From NCBI RefSeq assembly GCF_002752655.1, contig NZ_CP023737.1:1550001-1614000 (forward strand): DNA of 64,000 nucleotides, written 5' to 3'. A program made the translations under genes and the position numbers. A model generated the notes under the pieces. That model worked only from the letters and a program-made list of their open reading frames with translations, made no database searches and was not told the DNA's origin. Shown here in pieces: positions 23,469-32,821 of this stretch. Numbering within the stretch: position 1 is the first letter of the stretch; each line of letters begins with the position of its first letter. This stretch comes from Methylosinus trichosporium OB3b (lineage in GTDB: Bacteria > Pseudomonadota > Alphaproteobacteria > Rhizobiales > Beijerinckiaceae).

Positions 23469-24415
23469 GCTTCGCGGTCGCCTGCGCCAGATGGTGGGGC
23501 GAGAAGGGCCAGCACCGCAAAGACGCCCCGGACATCAAGCGGTTCCTGGCGTGGCTCGAGGCCGAGATCGGCCATAAGACCATGCTTCCGGCGATCGACA
23601 ATAATCTCGTCGCCCGCCTCGTCGCCACCCGCCGCGCCGAGGGCGTCGCGACGGCGACAGTCAATCGCTCGGTCACCGAGCCCTTGCGCGCGATCCTCAC
23701 CCGCGCGGCCTTTTGGGGCCAGGCCGTCGCCCGGGTCGACTGGGGCGAGCACAAGCTCGCCGAGGCGCAGGAGCGCGTGCGCGAGCTGACGGCGGCCGAG
23801 GAGGCGCGCCTGTTCGCGGCGCTGCGGCCGGATTTCCACCCGATCGCCCGCTTTCTGATCATCACCGGCCTGCGCCGGGCCGAGGCCTGCCGCCTCGCCT
23901 GGAGCGATGTCGACCTGGACGGCGCGCGCATGGTGGTGCGTGGCAAGGGCGGGACGGTCGACACGCTGCCGCTCCCCGACGCGGCTATCGCCATTCTGCG
24001 GGCCGAGAGCGGCCGCCATGCGGAGCTCGTCTTCACCTATCAGGTGCGGCACCGCTGGGGCGGCAAGATCGGCGCGCGCGTGCCGATCGAGCCCGACACG
24101 CTGGGCACAGCCTTTTGGCGCGCCCGCCGCGCCGCCAAGCTGACGGACCTTCGCCTCCACGATCTGCGCCACACGGCGGCGACGCGCCTGGTGCGCGCCA
24201 CCGGCAATCTCGCCGCCGCGCAAAAGGCCCTGCGCCATCGCCGCATCACCACGACGATGCGCTACGCCCATGTGACCGAGGACGATCTGCGCGCGGCGCT
24301 GAACAAGGCCGCGCCGGTCGCGACGCCGGTCGCCCCGCAAACCGAAAGTCCCGCAGAAATCCCGCAGGCCTCCCCCGACAAGGCGAGAAAAGCTAAGAAT
24401 AACAAGTCTATGTGA
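23270..24415 (+). CDS. int: Tyrosine integrase
   Basis: A 381-residue phage integrase. An SAM-like DNA-binding domain occupies about residues 65-160, and the catalytic core has R202 (TGLRRAEACRLAW), H297 and R300 (LHDLRHTAATRLV), H323 (LRHRRITTT) and the nucleophile Y332 (MRYAHVTEDD). The ATG at 23270 is chosen because the region after it resembles an arm-binding domain. The gene ends 15 bases before the tRNA-Gly-derived attachment sequence, as expected. Confidence 0.93.
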   Translation: MQKIQKIKGLYRRAEAGEWLYDFQFRGHRFCGSTGATARREAEKWLTAYRRQKEAEVAESSGDAPMSFAVACARWWGEKGQHRKDAPDIKRFLAWLEAEIGHKTMLPAIDNNLVARLVATRRAEGVATATVNRSVTEPLRAILTRAAFWGQAVARVDWGEHKLAEAQERVRELTAAEEARLFAALRPDFHPIARFLIITGLRRAEACRLAWSDVDLDGARMVVRGKGGTVDTLPLPDAAIAILRAESGRHAELVFTYQVRHRWGGKIGARVPIEPDTLGTAFWRARRAAKLTDLRLHDLRHTAATRLVRATGNLAAAQKALRHRRITTTMRYAHVTEDDLRAALNKAAPVATPVAPQTESPAEIPQASPDKARKAKNNKSM

Positions 24416-24430
24416 GATGTTTGCGCCGCG

Positions 24431-24469
24431 GCTTGGGAAGCTGTCGTTCTACCACTGAACTACGCCCGC
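24431..24469 (-). pseudogene. 5' half of tRNA-Gly(CCC), prophage attachment junction
   Basis: Read on the minus strand from 24469, the sequence is the acceptor 5' strand GCGGGCG, D-arm GTTCAGTGGTAGAAC, then ACAGCTTCCCAAGC, which includes the anticodon CCC. After 24431 it continues CGCGGCGCAAAC instead of the 3' half of the tRNA, so the anticodon stem cannot close. The break lies 15 bases from the integrase stop. The 3' half would be at the left end of the prophage, outside the window. Confidence 0.85.
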
Positions 24470-24670
24470 GCTCCGCCGGAAACGCGTGGGTTTTATAGGT
24501 TTTTTCCTCGGCCGGGGCAAGGAGGCGCGCAGCGCGGATCGGCGGATGAACGCATTTTTCCGATATATTCCCAACTCTCGACACGAAGCCGCGCCCGGCT
24601 TGACAGATCCGCGCCCGTGCTCGTCAATCGTCGGCGTGACGCCTGCCCGAATCGACCCCCTTGCGAGCCC
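24470..24670. other. Short gap between att site and Dcm gene
   Basis: About 200 bases with no convincing gene. TTGACA occurs at about 24600, and a TTGACA-17-GTCAAT arrangement could be a weak promoter for the methyltransferase gene that starts at 24671. Confidence 0.4.
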
Positions 24671-25813
24671 ATGAAGACCGTCGGCCTGTTCGCCGGGATC
24701 GGCGGCCTCGAGCTCGGGCTGGCGCGCGCCGGGCATGAGTGTCTGCTCGTCGCGGAGAATTGGCCGCTCGCCGCCGGCGTGCTGGCGGCGCGCTTTCCCG
24801 GGCTTCCCAATGCCGGCGACATCGCCTCGCTGCGGCGCCTGCCCGGCGGAACGGAGCTCGTCGCCGCCGGCTTTCCGTGCCAGGATTTGAGCCAGGCCGG
24901 CCGCACCGCCGGCATAGAGGGGCTAAAATCCGGCCTCGTCGCCCATGTCTTTCGCCTGCTCGACGCCGGCCGCGCCCCCTTCGTGCTCTTGGAGAACGTC
25001 TCCTTCATGCTGCGGCTCGACGGCGGCCGGGCCATGGCGCGGCTCGTCGCCGCCTTCGAGGAGCGCGGCTATCTCTGGGCCTATCGCGTCGTCGACACGC
25101 TCGCCTTTCTGCCGCAGCGCCGCCAACGCGTGCTGTTCCTCGCCTCTCTCGCGGGCGATCCTGCCGATGTGCTGCTCGTCGACGAGGGGGCGCCGGCGCT
25201 GCGCCGCGCCGCGCTCGGCGCCCTCGCCCACGGATTTTACTGGACGGAAGGGGTGCGCGGCCTCGGCTGGGCGCCCGACGCCGTGCCGACCTTGAAGAAT
25301 GGCTCGACGCTCGGCATCGCCTCGCCGCCGGCCATTCTGCTGCCCGGCGGCGGAGTCGTCACCCCGGATATTCGCGACGCCGAGCGGCTGCAAGGCTTTC
25401 CCGCCGATTGGACCGCGCCGGCCGAGGCGCTCGCCCGCGCCTCCTGGCGCTGGTCGCTCATCGGCAATGCGGTGAGCGTCCCCGTCGCGCAATGGGCGGG
25501 CGGGCGCCTCGCCGCCCCCGGCCGCTATGATCGCGCCCGCGACGGCGGGACGCTCGCGGCCGGCGCGCGCTGGCCGCGCGCGGCGCGCTTCGACGGCGGC
25601 GAGCGGCGCGCCGTCGCCCTCTCCGATTTCCCGCTGTGGGAGCCGCGGGACCCGCTGCACCTCTTTCTCGACCATCCCGGCAAGCCGCTCTCGGCGCGCG
25701 CCAGCGCCGGCTTCCTCGCGCGCACGGAGCGGGCGCGGCTTCGCTTCGAGCCCGGCTTTCGCGAGGCGGTGGCGGCGCATCTTTCCGCGATGCGGGCGCT
25801 GGAGCGGCGATGA
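24671..25813 (+). CDS. DNA cytosine C5-methyltransferase, Dcm-like
   Basis: A 380-residue C5-methyltransferase. It has motif I ([20 protein letters not shown]), the catalytic Cys in motif IV ([14 protein letters not shown]), motif VI ENV ([11 protein letters not shown]), motif VIII ([10 protein letters not shown]) and late motifs IX-X ([31 protein letters not shown]). All motifs are intact. It overlaps the vsr-like gene by ATGA, the classic dcm-vsr pairing. No restriction endonuclease is adjacent, so it is probably an orphan or part of a lost system. Lies just outside prophage 1. Confidence 0.92.
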   Translation: MKTVGLFAGIGGLELGLARAGHECLLVAENWPLAAGVLAARFPGLPNAGDIASLRRLPGGTELVAAGFPCQDLSQAGRTAGIEGLKSGLVAHVFRLLDAGRAPFVLLENVSFMLRLDGGRAMARLVAAFEERGYLWAYRVVDTLAFLPQRRQRVLFLASLAGDPADVLLVDEGAPALRRAALGALAHGFYWTEGVRGLGWAPDAVPTLKNGSTLGIASPPAILLPGGGVVTPDIRDAERLQGFPADWTAPAEALARASWRWSLIGNAVSVPVAQWAGGRLAAPGRYDRARDGGTLAAGARWPRAARFDGGERRAVALSDFPLWEPRDPLHLFLDHPGKPLSARASAGFLARTERARLRFEPGFREAVAAHLSAMRALERR

Positions 25814-26244
25814 AGACGCCGAAGGCCGGCGACCCCGCCCGCTCGGCGCTGATGAAGCGCGTGCGCCAGTCCCGCACCGGGGCCGAGGAGGCGGTGGCGC
25901 TCGGCCTTCGGCGCGCCGGGCTCTTCTATCGGCGCAATTGCAAGGCGCTGCCCGGGACGCCGGACTTCGCCAATCGGAAGCGCAAATGGGCGATCTTCGT
26001 GAACGGCTGCTTCTGGCATCATCACAAGCCCTGCCCGCGCGGGACGATTCCCAAGCAGAACCGCGCCTTCTGGCTCGAGAAATTCGCCGCCAACCGCGCC
26101 CGCGACGCGCGCAAGGCGTGGGCCCTGCGGGCGCAGGGCTTCCATGTCGCATTGATCTGGGAATGCGAGGCCTTCGACCTCCCGCGGCTCGAGGGCCGGC
26201 TCGCGCGGTTGCAACGGAGAGCCGGCCGGGCCGACGAAGAGTAG
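25810..26244 (+). CDS. vsr: Very short patch repair endonuclease (Vsr)
   Basis: A 144-residue Vsr. It contains the expected elements: [40 protein letters not shown] (metal-binding Asp in GTPD) and [18 protein letters not shown] with its HHH. It nicks T:G mismatches that arise by deamination of 5-methylcytosine. It is translationally coupled to the Dcm-like gene, whose lesions it would repair. Confidence 0.92.
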   Translation: MKTPKAGDPARSALMKRVRQSRTGAEEAVALGLRRAGLFYRRNCKALPGTPDFANRKRKWAIFVNGCFWHHHKPCPRGTIPKQNRAFWLEKFAANRARDARKAWALRAQGFHVALIWECEAFDLPRLEGRLARLQRRAGRADEE

Positions 26245-26366
26245 GATCGCAGCGCCCGGACCGCGGCCGCGCTTCTGGCAAAGCGGCCGGCAAATTGCTA
26301 CAAGCCGGCGACGGCCCGTCTATATACCCCTGCGGCCCCAAGAGAATCAGAGACAGGTCGACCCCC

Positions 26367-26960
26367 ATGCGCAGCGCCAGCATCGAGCGCAACACCAAAG
26401 AGACGAAGATTTCCGTCGCCGTCGACCTCGACGGCGCGGGGCGGTCCGACATCGCCACGGGCATCGGCTTCTTCGACCATATGCTCGATCAGATCGCCCG
26501 CCACGCGCCGCTCGACCTCTCCGTCGCGGCCGAGGGCGACCTGCATATCGACGGGCACCATACGGTGGAGGACGTCGGCATCGCGCTCGGCCAGGCGGTG
26601 GACAGGGCGCTCGGCGACCGCAAGGGCATCGCCCGCTATGGCGACGCTCATGTGCCGCTGGACGAGGCGCTGGCCCGCGTCGTGGTCGATATCTCGGGGC
26701 GGCCCTTCCTCGTCTATGACGTCGCCTTTCCCTCGGCCAAGATCGGCGCGTTCGACACCGAGCTCACGCGCGAGTTCTTCCAGGCTTTCGCGACCAATGC
26801 GCGCATCGGGCTGCATGTCGAGTCACTGCGCGGGGTCAATTCGCATCATATAGCCGAGTGCTGCTTCAAGGGCTTCGCCCGGGCGCTCGGCAAGGCGGCG
26901 GCGCTCGATCCGCGCCGCGGCGGCGTCGTTCCCTCGACCAAGGGCACGCTCACCGACTGA
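26367..26960 (+). CDS. hisB: Imidazoleglycerol-phosphate dehydratase
   Basis: A 197-residue HisB converting imidazole glycerol phosphate to imidazole acetol phosphate in histidine synthesis. Two Mn-binding signatures are present: [17 protein letters not shown] and [18 protein letters not shown]. It also has [17 protein letters not shown] and ends [11 protein letters not shown] as expected. Full length for the monofunctional bacterial enzyme. First gene of the his operon here. Confidence 0.97.
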   Translation: MRSASIERNTKETKISVAVDLDGAGRSDIATGIGFFDHMLDQIARHAPLDLSVAAEGDLHIDGHHTVEDVGIALGQAVDRALGDRKGIARYGDAHVPLDEALARVVVDISGRPFLVYDVAFPSAKIGAFDTELTREFFQAFATNARIGLHVESLRGVNSHHIAECCFKGFARALGKAAALDPRRGGVVPSTKGTLTD

Positions 26961-26978
26961 TCGAGGAGAGGCGGGCCG

Positions 26979-27443
26979 ATGGCCGTCTATACCGTGCATA
27001 TCCCGCAGGGGCGTTGGGGCGAGAGGCCGACGCCCGAGCGCATCGTCTTTCTGCGCGACGGATTTTCTCTCGCCGCCTTCGCGCTCGGGCCGCTGTGGCT
27101 GCTGTGGCGCCGCGCCTGGCTCCCGGCCGCGCTGTGGACCGTCCTGCTCGTCGCCATCGGCGCGCTGGCGGCGGCGGGGCTCTCGCCCGAGGCGGCGTCC
27201 GCGCTCGAGATCGCGCTCGGCGTCCTGCTCGGCCTCGAGGGCTCGCGTCTCGTCGCCTGGTCGCTGGCGCGCCGGGGCTTTTCCGAGAGCGCGGTGATCG
27301 TCGCGGAAAGCCTGAGCGAGGCCGAGGAGGCGTTTTTCGGCTCGCTCCAGCCGAGCGGCGTGAGCGCGGGAGGCTCGGCGGCGGGCGGCGCCGCGGCGAC
27401 GCGCCCGGCGATCGGCGGATTGTTCGAGGAGTTGCGGCCGTGA
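26979..27443 (+). CDS. DUF2628-like membrane protein in his operon
   Basis: A 154-residue protein with hydrophobic segments at about residues 32-45 and 50-68 ([20 protein letters not shown]) and others after. The start [20 protein letters not shown] and following '[20 protein letters not shown]' match the DUF2628-type proteins that alphaproteobacteria commonly carry between hisB and hisH. The link to histidine is unclear. Overlaps the GTG start of hisH. Confidence 0.8.
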   Translation: MAVYTVHIPQGRWGERPTPERIVFLRDGFSLAAFALGPLWLLWRRAWLPAALWTVLLVAIGALAAAGLSPEAASALEIALGVLLGLEGSRLVAWSLARRGFSESAVIVAESLSEAEEAFFGSLQPSGVSAGGSAAGGAAATRPAIGGLFEELRP

Positions 27444-28090
27444 CGACGGCGATCATCGATTATGGCTCGGGCAATCTGCATTCGGCGCTGAAGGCCTTCG
27501 AGCGGGCGGCTCGCGAGAGCGGCTCCGCGACAAAGATTTGCGTGACCGACGATCCGGAGATCGTGCGCCGGGCCGAGCGCATCTGCCTGCCCGGCGTCGG
27601 CGCCTTCCGCGATTGCCGCGCCGGCCTCGCCGCCCGCCCGGGGCTGGACGAGGCGCTGCGCGAGGCGGCGATCGAGCGCGGACGGCCCTTTCTCGGCATA
27701 TGCGTCGGCATGCAGCTGATGGCGACGCGCGGCCTCGAGCATGGCGAGACATCGGGCCTCGACTGGATCGCCGGCGATGTGGCGGCGATCGAGCCGAAGG
27801 ACGCGAGCCTCAAAATTCCGCATATGGGCTGGAACACGCTGGAGCTGGCGCGACCGCATGCGCTGCTCGAAGGCATCGCTGCCGGCGCGAACGGGCTCCA
27901 CGCCTATTTCGTGCATTCCTACCAATTCCTGCCGACCTCTCGCGCGCATGTCGTCGCGACGACGGACTACGGCGACGCGCTGACCGCGGTCGTCGCCCGC
28001 GACAATCTCGTCGGCACACAGTTCCATCCCGAGAAGAGCCAGACCCTCGGCCTCGCTCTGATCGGCAATTTTCTGAGGTGGCGTCCGTGA
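27440..28090 (+). CDS. hisH: Imidazole glycerol phosphate synthase, glutamine amidotransferase subunit
   Basis: A 216-residue class I glutaminase with nucleophile Cys in [15 protein letters not shown] and the His-Glu pair in [18 protein letters not shown]. It opens [19 protein letters not shown]. It supplies ammonia to HisF. The GTG start at 27440 overlaps the upstream stop, and its end overlaps hisA. Confidence 0.97.
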   Translation: MTTAIIDYGSGNLHSALKAFERAARESGSATKICVTDDPEIVRRAERICLPGVGAFRDCRAGLAARPGLDEALREAAIERGRPFLGICVGMQLMATRGLEHGETSGLDWIAGDVAAIEPKDASLKIPHMGWNTLELARPHALLEGIAAGANGLHAYFVHSYQFLPTSRAHVVATTDYGDALTAVVARDNLVGTQFHPEKSQTLGLALIGNFLRWRP

Positions 28091-28827
28091 TTCTGTTTCC
28101 CGCGATCGACCTGAAGGAAGGTCAATGCGTGCGTCTCGTCGAGGGCGAGATGTCCTCCGCGACGGTGTTCAACGAGGATCCGGCGGCGCAGGCCGCCGCC
28201 TTCGAGGCCCAAGGCTTCGACTATCTGCATGTGGTCGATCTCGACGGAGCCTTCGCCGGCGCGCCGATGAACGCGCTCGCGGTCGAGTCGATTCTGGCGA
28301 CGATCAAGATCCCCGTGCAGCTCGGCGGCGGCATTCGCGAGATGCGCACCATCGCGCGCTGGCTGGAGAAAGGCGTCTCGCGCATCATCATCGGCACGGC
28401 GGCGGTGCGCGATCCGGCGCTGGTGCGCGAGGCGGCGCGGCTCTATCCCGGCCGCATCGCCGTCGGCGTCGACGCCAAGGATGGATTCGTCGCGGTGGAA
28501 GGCTGGGCGCGCCGCACCCATGTCTCGGCGCAGGATTTGGGCCGCAGCTTCGAGGACGCCGGCGTCTCGGCTATCGTCTACACCGATATTGCGCGCGACG
28601 GCGTGCTGAAGGGGCTGAACATGGAGGCGACGCTGGCGCTCGCCGACGCGCTGACGATTCCGGTGATCGCCTCGGGCGGCCTCGCCTCGCTCGCCGATAT
28701 CGAGCGCCTGCTGCAGCCCGACTGCAAGAAGCTCGCAGGCGCGATCACCGGCCGCGCGCTCTATGACGGGCGGCTCGACCCGGCCGAAGCGCTGGCGCTG
28801 ATCCGCGCGGCGAAGGAGGCGGTGTGA
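28087..28827 (+). CDS. hisA: ProFAR isomerase (phosphoribosylformimino carboxamide isomerase)
   Basis: A 246-residue (beta/alpha)8 barrel. It begins with [20 protein letters not shown] (catalytic Asp in AIDL) and has phosphate-binding loops LGGGIREM and [15 protein letters not shown] start at 28087 overlaps hisH by four bases. Its stop overlaps the GTG start of an inserted gene at 28824, not hisF. Confidence 0.97.
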   Translation: MILFPAIDLKEGQCVRLVEGEMSSATVFNEDPAAQAAAFEAQGFDYLHVVDLDGAFAGAPMNALAVESILATIKIPVQLGGGIREMRTIARWLEKGVSRIIIGTAAVRDPALVREAARLYPGRIAVGVDAKDGFVAVEGWARRTHVSAQDLGRSFEDAGVSAIVYTDIARDGVLKGLNMEATLALADALTIPVIASGGLASLADIERLLQPDCKKLAGAITGRALYDGRLDPAEALALIRAAKEAV

Positions 28828-29066
28828 GGCCGGACCAGAGACTCTATCGCCTTGTGCGGAGAAGCAGCGCGCTGGAGCCGCTGATCAAGCTCGTGGCGAT
28901 AACTACTCCGACTGCTCTCCTTGCAGCCTACGCGTTGCACGACCAAGTTGTGCTGGCATTCTTCCTGTTGAGCTTGGCTGCTGCGCCGATCCTCTCGCTA
29001 GCAGCCGCTTTTTTCTATTTTCTGATATACGATCCTCCCCGCTTGCGATCGTGGAAAGCGAACTGA
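28824..29066 (+). CDS. Small membrane protein inserted in his operon
   Basis: An 80-residue protein with GTG start ([20 protein letters not shown]) overlapping the hisA stop. It has two hydrophobic segments (about residues 20-38 and 44-70) and a short basic tail ending [11 protein letters not shown]. Composition is visibly richer in A+T than its neighbours. The following endonuclease gene begins one base after its stop region, so the two are probably a cassette. No family can be named. Confidence 0.65.
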   Translation: MRPDQRLYRLVRRSSALEPLIKLVAITTPTALLAAYALHDQVVLAFFLLSLAAAPILSLAAAFFYFLIYDPPRLRSWKAN

Positions 29067-29067
29067 A

Positions 29068-30069
29068 ATGGTCGACACGTGGATGGTCCGGGCCGGTCGT
29101 CACGGCTATCTGTTCGATCAGTTCAAGGAATCATCGATCGTCGCCTTGGGATGGGAGGGGGTCGAATCCGAGAGCGATCTCATGGACAAGGCTGCGCTTT
29201 GCAGCAAACTCCAGCGGGTTTATGCCGACTTGCCAGAGCAAGCGCTCTTCGTCGCAGCCAGTCAGCTCATGCGTTTCGCGCATGAAGTGAAAATAGATGA
29301 TCGCGTGGTGACTTACGATCCACGCGCGCGTATGTATCTGTGTGGCCTGATAAAAGGTCGTTGTGAATTCCATCCCGCGACCAGCGGCCCATTCGAGCTC
29401 ACCAACCGTCGCAATGTCGAGTGGCTATGTGAAAAATCACGCGACGATTTGTCTGTCGCCGCTCGCAACACCCTCGGCGCCACGCTCACCTTGTTCGCCA
29501 TCCCGGCAAGCGTTTCGTCTGAATTGTGGTCCGAATCTCGACGGCCGGCTCCCGTAACTCCAGTCGTTCCGAAGGAAGCAATTGGTGCATTCGATTTTTC
29601 CGCTATCGAGTTGTCGGAACTGGCCGACGAAAAGATCAAAGATCGGATCGCTCGCCTCGACGAGTATACAATGCAAGACTTGGTGGCGAGTCTCCTGCGC
29701 GCTCTTGGATACAAGACATTGGTGTCGCAGCCGGGAGCGGATCGTGGAAAGGATATTCTTGCCTCGCCGGACGGCTTCGGGTTTCAAGCTCCCAGGATCG
29801 TCGTGGAGGTCAAGCACCGGCCGCGCGAAAGGATGGGCGCGCCTGAAATCCGGAGCTTCATAGGCGGACGTAAAGCGCATGAGAGCGGTTTGTTTGTCAG
29901 CACCGGGGGGTTCACCCGAGAGGCATATTATGAGGCAGAAAGATCGAATATCCCGCTGACGCTCCTCGACTTCGAAAATCTGATCAAGGCCGTCCTGAGA
30001 GCCTACTCGAATTTCGACGAGCAAGGACGGCAAATTCTGCCTCTAACTCCCATATACTGGCCGCTATGA
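29068..30069 (+). CDS. Mrr-like restriction endonuclease in his operon
   Basis: A 333-residue protein. The N-terminal domain ([20 protein letters not shown], then VALGWEG) resembles the DNA/base-reading domain that precedes Mrr nuclease domains. The carboxyl domain from about residue 205 has the Mrr fold: [20 protein letters not shown], the metal-site Asp in [11 protein letters not shown] and the E-x-K in [14 protein letters not shown]. Mrr enzymes cut modified DNA. It lies between hisA and hisF, and its stop overlaps the hisF ATG. Codon use is lower in G+C, a sign of transfer. Confidence 0.88.
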   Translation: MVDTWMVRAGRHGYLFDQFKESSIVALGWEGVESESDLMDKAALCSKLQRVYADLPEQALFVAASQLMRFAHEVKIDDRVVTYDPRARMYLCGLIKGRCEFHPATSGPFELTNRRNVEWLCEKSRDDLSVAARNTLGATLTLFAIPASVSSELWSESRRPAPVTPVVPKEAIGAFDFSAIELSELADEKIKDRIARLDEYTMQDLVASLLRALGYKTLVSQPGADRGKDILASPDGFGFQAPRIVVEVKHRPRERMGAPEIRSFIGGRKAHESGLFVSTGGFTREAYYEAERSNIPLTLLDFENLIKAVLRAYSNFDEQGRQILPLTPIYWPL

Positions 30070-30842
30070 CTCTCAAATCCCGCCTCATCCCCTGCCTCGA
30101 CGTGAAAGAAGGCCGCGTCGTCAAAGGCGTCAATTTCGTCGATCTGCGCGACGCCGGCGATCCGGTCGAATGCGCCATCGCCTATGACGCCGCCGGCGCC
30201 GATGAATTATGCTTCCTCGACATCACCGCGAGCCATGAGAATCGCGGCGTGATGCTCGATGTGGTGCGGCGCACGGCGGAGGCCTGCTTCATGCCGCTCA
30301 CGGTCGGCGGCGGCGTGCGCAACGAGGACGACATCCGCAATCTTCTGCTCGCCGGCGCCGACAAGGCGTCGATCAATTCCGCCGCCGTCGCCGATCGCGA
30401 CTTCGTGCGGCGGGCGGCCGAAAAATTCGGCGCGCAATGCGTCGTCGTCGCCATAGACGCGAAGCAGGTCGGCGACCATTGGGAAATCTTCACCCATGGC
30501 GGGCGCCGCCCGACCGGCATAGACGCGGTGGCCTATGCGAAAGAGGTGACGAGCCTCGGCGCCGGCGAAATCCTGCTGACCTCGATGGACCGCGACGGCG
30601 CCAAAAGCGGCTTCGACCTCGCCCTCACCCGCGCGGTCGCCGACGCCGTCGATGTGCCGGTCATCGCCTCGGGCGGCGTCGGGACGCTCGACCATCTGGT
30701 CGAAGGCGTGCGCGAAGGTCATGCTTCCGCCGTGCTCGCGGCGTCTATCTTCCATTTCGGCGAGTTCACCATCGAGGAGGCGAAGCTCCATATGGCGAAA
30801 GCAGGGATTGCGATGCGTCTCGACGGCCTGAGCGCCGCATGA
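30066..30842 (+). CDS. hisF: Imidazole glycerol phosphate synthase, cyclase subunit
   Basis: A 258-residue barrel with [20 protein letters not shown], where the catalytic Asp 11 lies, plus [20 protein letters not shown] and [11 protein letters not shown]. It makes IGP and AICAR with HisH ammonia. Complete and typical in length. The ATG at 30066 overlaps the stop of the inserted endonuclease gene (ATGA). Confidence 0.97.
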   Translation: MTLKSRLIPCLDVKEGRVVKGVNFVDLRDAGDPVECAIAYDAAGADELCFLDITASHENRGVMLDVVRRTAEACFMPLTVGGGVRNEDDIRNLLLAGADKASINSAAVADRDFVRRAAEKFGAQCVVVAIDAKQVGDHWEIFTHGGRRPTGIDAVAYAKEVTSLGAGEILLTSMDRDGAKSGFDLALTRAVADAVDVPVIASGGVGTLDHLVEGVREGHASAVLAASIFHFGEFTIEEAKLHMAKAGIAMRLDGLSAA

Positions 30843-31165
30843 GCGGATTTTCTCTCGCCGATCTCGCGCGGATCATCTCGTCGAAGCGCGGCGCCGAGGC
30901 GGCGCAATCGTACACCAAGACCCTGTTCGAGGCGGGAACGCCGCGCATCGCCAAGAAATTCGGCGAGGAGGCGGTGGAGAGCGTGATCGCCGCGATGCAG
31001 GGCGACAGGCGCGCCTTGACGAGCGAGGCCGCCGACGTGCTCTATCATCTGCTGGTGCTGCTCGAGGACGCGGGCGTCACGCTCGACGACGTGCTCGCCG
31101 AGCTGGAGCGACGCACCAGCCAGTCGGGCCTCGCGGAGAAGGCGTCGCGCGGAGAGAGCAAATGA
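30839..31165 (+). CDS. hisE: Phosphoribosyl-ATP pyrophosphatase
   Basis: A 108-residue HisE with a MazG-like helical fold: [20 protein letters not shown] followed by [13 protein letters not shown] and [20 protein letters not shown], containing the acidic metal-binding helices. It hydrolyses phosphoribosyl-ATP. Overlaps hisF and coaA by four bases each. Confidence 0.96.
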   Translation: MSGFSLADLARIISSKRGAEAAQSYTKTLFEAGTPRIAKKFGEEAVESVIAAMQGDRRALTSEAADVLYHLLVLLEDAGVTLDDVLAELERRTSQSGLAEKASRGESK

Positions 31166-32145
31166 ATGCCGAGGCCGAGATCCCGGCCGCGATCCAAGCC
31201 CCGGCCGCCGCCGTTCTCTCGCCCTATCGGCGCTTCACCCGCGCCGAATGGGCGAGCCTGCGCGCCGACACGCCGCTGACGCTGACGCTCGACGATCTGA
31301 CACGGCTCAAATCGCTGGACGATCCGATCTCGCTCGAGGAGGTGATCGAGATCTATCTGCCGCTCTCGCGGCTGCTCGCGCTCTATGTCGCAGCGACGCA
31401 GGGCCTGTTCAAGGCGACGCAGCGGTTTCTGGGCGCCGAGGACGGCAAGATGCCCTATATCATCGGCGTCGCCGGCTCGGTCGCCGTCGGCAAATCGACG
31501 ACGGCGCGCATTCTCAAAGCGCTGCTGTCGCGCTGGGCCAACACGCCGAAGGTGGAACTCGTCACCACCGACGGCTTCCTCTATCCGAACGCCGTGCTCG
31601 AGCGCGACGGGCTGATGGACAAGAAGGGCTTTCCCGAGAGCTATGACAATCGCGCTCTGCTGCGCTTTCTCTCCGATGTGAAGGCCGGCCAGCGCAATGT
31701 CGCCGCGCCCGTCTATTCGCATCTGACCTATGATGTCGTGCCGAACGAATTCTTCCATGTCGATCGTCCCGACATTCTCATCGTCGAGGGCGTCAATGTC
31801 CTGCTCGCCAGCCGTCCGCGCGGCGACGGGCGCGAAATCCCCTTCGTCTCGGATTTCTTCGACTTCTCGGTCTATCTGCACGCCGAGGAGGATGTGCTCG
31901 AGCAATGGTATGTGGACCGCTTCCGCCGCCTGCGCGAGACGGCGTTCCGCGACCCGCGCTCTTATTTCAAGAAATACGCAGATCTCGACGACGCCGAGAC
32001 GGTGCGCGTCGCCAAGGATATTTGGACGCGCATCAATCTCGAAAATCTGCGCCGCAACATCTCGCCGACGCGCCCGCGCGCCAGCTTGGTGCTGACCAAG
32101 GGCGCGGATCATCGCATAGAGGAAGTGGCGCTGCGCAAGCTGTAA
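31162..32145 (+). CDS. coaA: Pantothenate kinase, type I
   Basis: A 327-residue CoaA that phosphorylates pantothenate in coenzyme A synthesis. The P-loop [20 protein letters not shown] begins near residue 102, with [20 protein letters not shown] (substrate site) and [15 protein letters not shown] further on. CoaA next to hisE is common in Rhizobiales. It is the last gene of the run, followed by a REP element. Confidence 0.96.
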   Translation: MNAEAEIPAAIQAPAAAVLSPYRRFTRAEWASLRADTPLTLTLDDLTRLKSLDDPISLEEVIEIYLPLSRLLALYVAATQGLFKATQRFLGAEDGKMPYIIGVAGSVAVGKSTTARILKALLSRWANTPKVELVTTDGFLYPNAVLERDGLMDKKGFPESYDNRALLRFLSDVKAGQRNVAAPVYSHLTYDVVPNEFFHVDRPDILIVEGVNVLLASRPRGDGREIPFVSDFFDFSVYLHAEEDVLEQWYVDRFRRLRETAFRDPRSYFKKYADLDDAETVRVAKDIWTRINLENLRRNISPTRPRASLVLTKGADHRIEEVALRKL

Positions 32146-32164
32146 TTGCTTCGCGTGCGCAGGG

Positions 32165-32252
32165 GCCGTCATTGCGAGGAACGAAGCGACGAAGCAATCC
32201 AGGGGCCGCCCCACGGCTCTAGATTGCTTCGCTCCGCTCGCAATGACGGCCG
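32165..32252. repeat. REP/BIME palindromic element
   Basis: GGCCGTCATTGCGAG at the left and CTCGCAATGACGGCC at the right are exact reverse complements, enclosing imperfectly paired GAACGAAGCGACGAAGCAATC and GATTGCTTCGCTCCG. It is an 88-base hairpin of the kind dispersed in many alphaproteobacterial genomes, here between coaA and the next gene. It may also stabilise or end the transcript. Confidence 0.88.
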
Positions 32253-32294
32253 AAGGAAACCGCGCGCCCAACATAGAAGTAAATGGAGGCCCTC

Positions 32295-32750
32295 ATGACC
32301 AAGCGACTCGATTACGCCTCCATCTCGCCCGAAGGCATGAAGGCGATGGCCGGCGTGCATTCCTATGTCGGACATTGCGGACTCCCGAAGGCGCTCATCG
32401 AGCTCGTCTATCTGCGCGCCTCGCAGATCAACGGCTGCGCCTATTGCGTCGATCTGCACACGCGCGCGCTGCTGAAGGAAGGTTTGACGATCGAGAAGCT
32501 GATGCTCGTCTCGGTCTGGCGCGAGGCCGGCGCTCTGTTCGACGAACGCGAGCAAGCGGCGCTCGCCTGGTCCGAATCGGTGACGCGCATCGCTGAGACC
32601 GGCGCGCCGGATGCGGATTTCGTCGCGCTCTCCGAGCATTTCACGCAGAAGGAGGTCGTCGACCTCACCTTGGCGATCTCGCTGATGAACGCCTACAACC
32701 GCATCGCGATCGGCTTCCGCGCGCCGCCGGCGGCGGCGAAGTCGGCGTGA
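32295..32750 (+). CDS. Carboxymuconolactone decarboxylase/AhpD-family protein
   Basis: A 151-residue protein with the AhpD signature INGCAYCVDLHTRALLKEG, where the CxxC plus His is the redox site of alkylhydroperoxidases. It starts MTKRLDYASISPEGMKAMAG; the ATG at 32295 is preceded by TGGAGG. Such proteins reduce peroxides with a thiol partner. It lies alone in a short gap. Confidence 0.92.
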   Translation: MTKRLDYASISPEGMKAMAGVHSYVGHCGLPKALIELVYLRASQINGCAYCVDLHTRALLKEGLTIEKLMLVSVWREAGALFDEREQAALAWSESVTRIAETGAPDADFVALSEHFTQKEVVDLTLAISLMNAYNRIAIGFRAPPAAAKSA

Positions 32751-32761
32751 GCGCATAAAGA

Positions 32762-32821
32762 GCGAGCCTGAAGGCTCGCGGTTGAGATCACGCCTCGGAG
32801 CGCGAGCCTTCAGGCTCGCGC
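32762..32821. terminator. Paired palindromes between convergent genes
   Basis: GCGAGCCTGAAGGCTCGCG (32762-32780) and GCGCGAGCCTTCAGGCTCGC (from 32800) are inverted copies, and each is itself a hairpin (CGAGCC...GGCTCG). They lie between the end of the AhpD-type gene and the end of the convergent methyltransferase gene, where they could end both transcripts. No long T-run is present. Confidence 0.6.

Larger units (their letters stand above)
1..24430. mobile_element. Prophage 1, HK97-like siphovirus (left end outside window)
   Basis: A continuous phage gene set: tail tube, connectors, HK97 capsid, ClpP-type protease, portal, large and small terminase and HNH on the minus strand, replication and regulatory genes, then a divergent CI-type repressor, ParB-like protein, excisionase-like gene and tyrosine integrase. 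The right limit is the point where the 5' half of a tRNA-Gly gene (24431-24469) stops matching a tRNA. The left limit, remaining tail genes and lysis genes are outside the window. No structural gene seen is obviously broken, so the element could be intact. Confidence 0.93.

Noticed and set aside
24671-26244. Dcm/Vsr as part of prophage 1.
   Set aside because: Both genes lie on the chromosomal side of the tRNA-Gly attachment junction, so they are placed outside the prophage, though an older island origin cannot be excluded.
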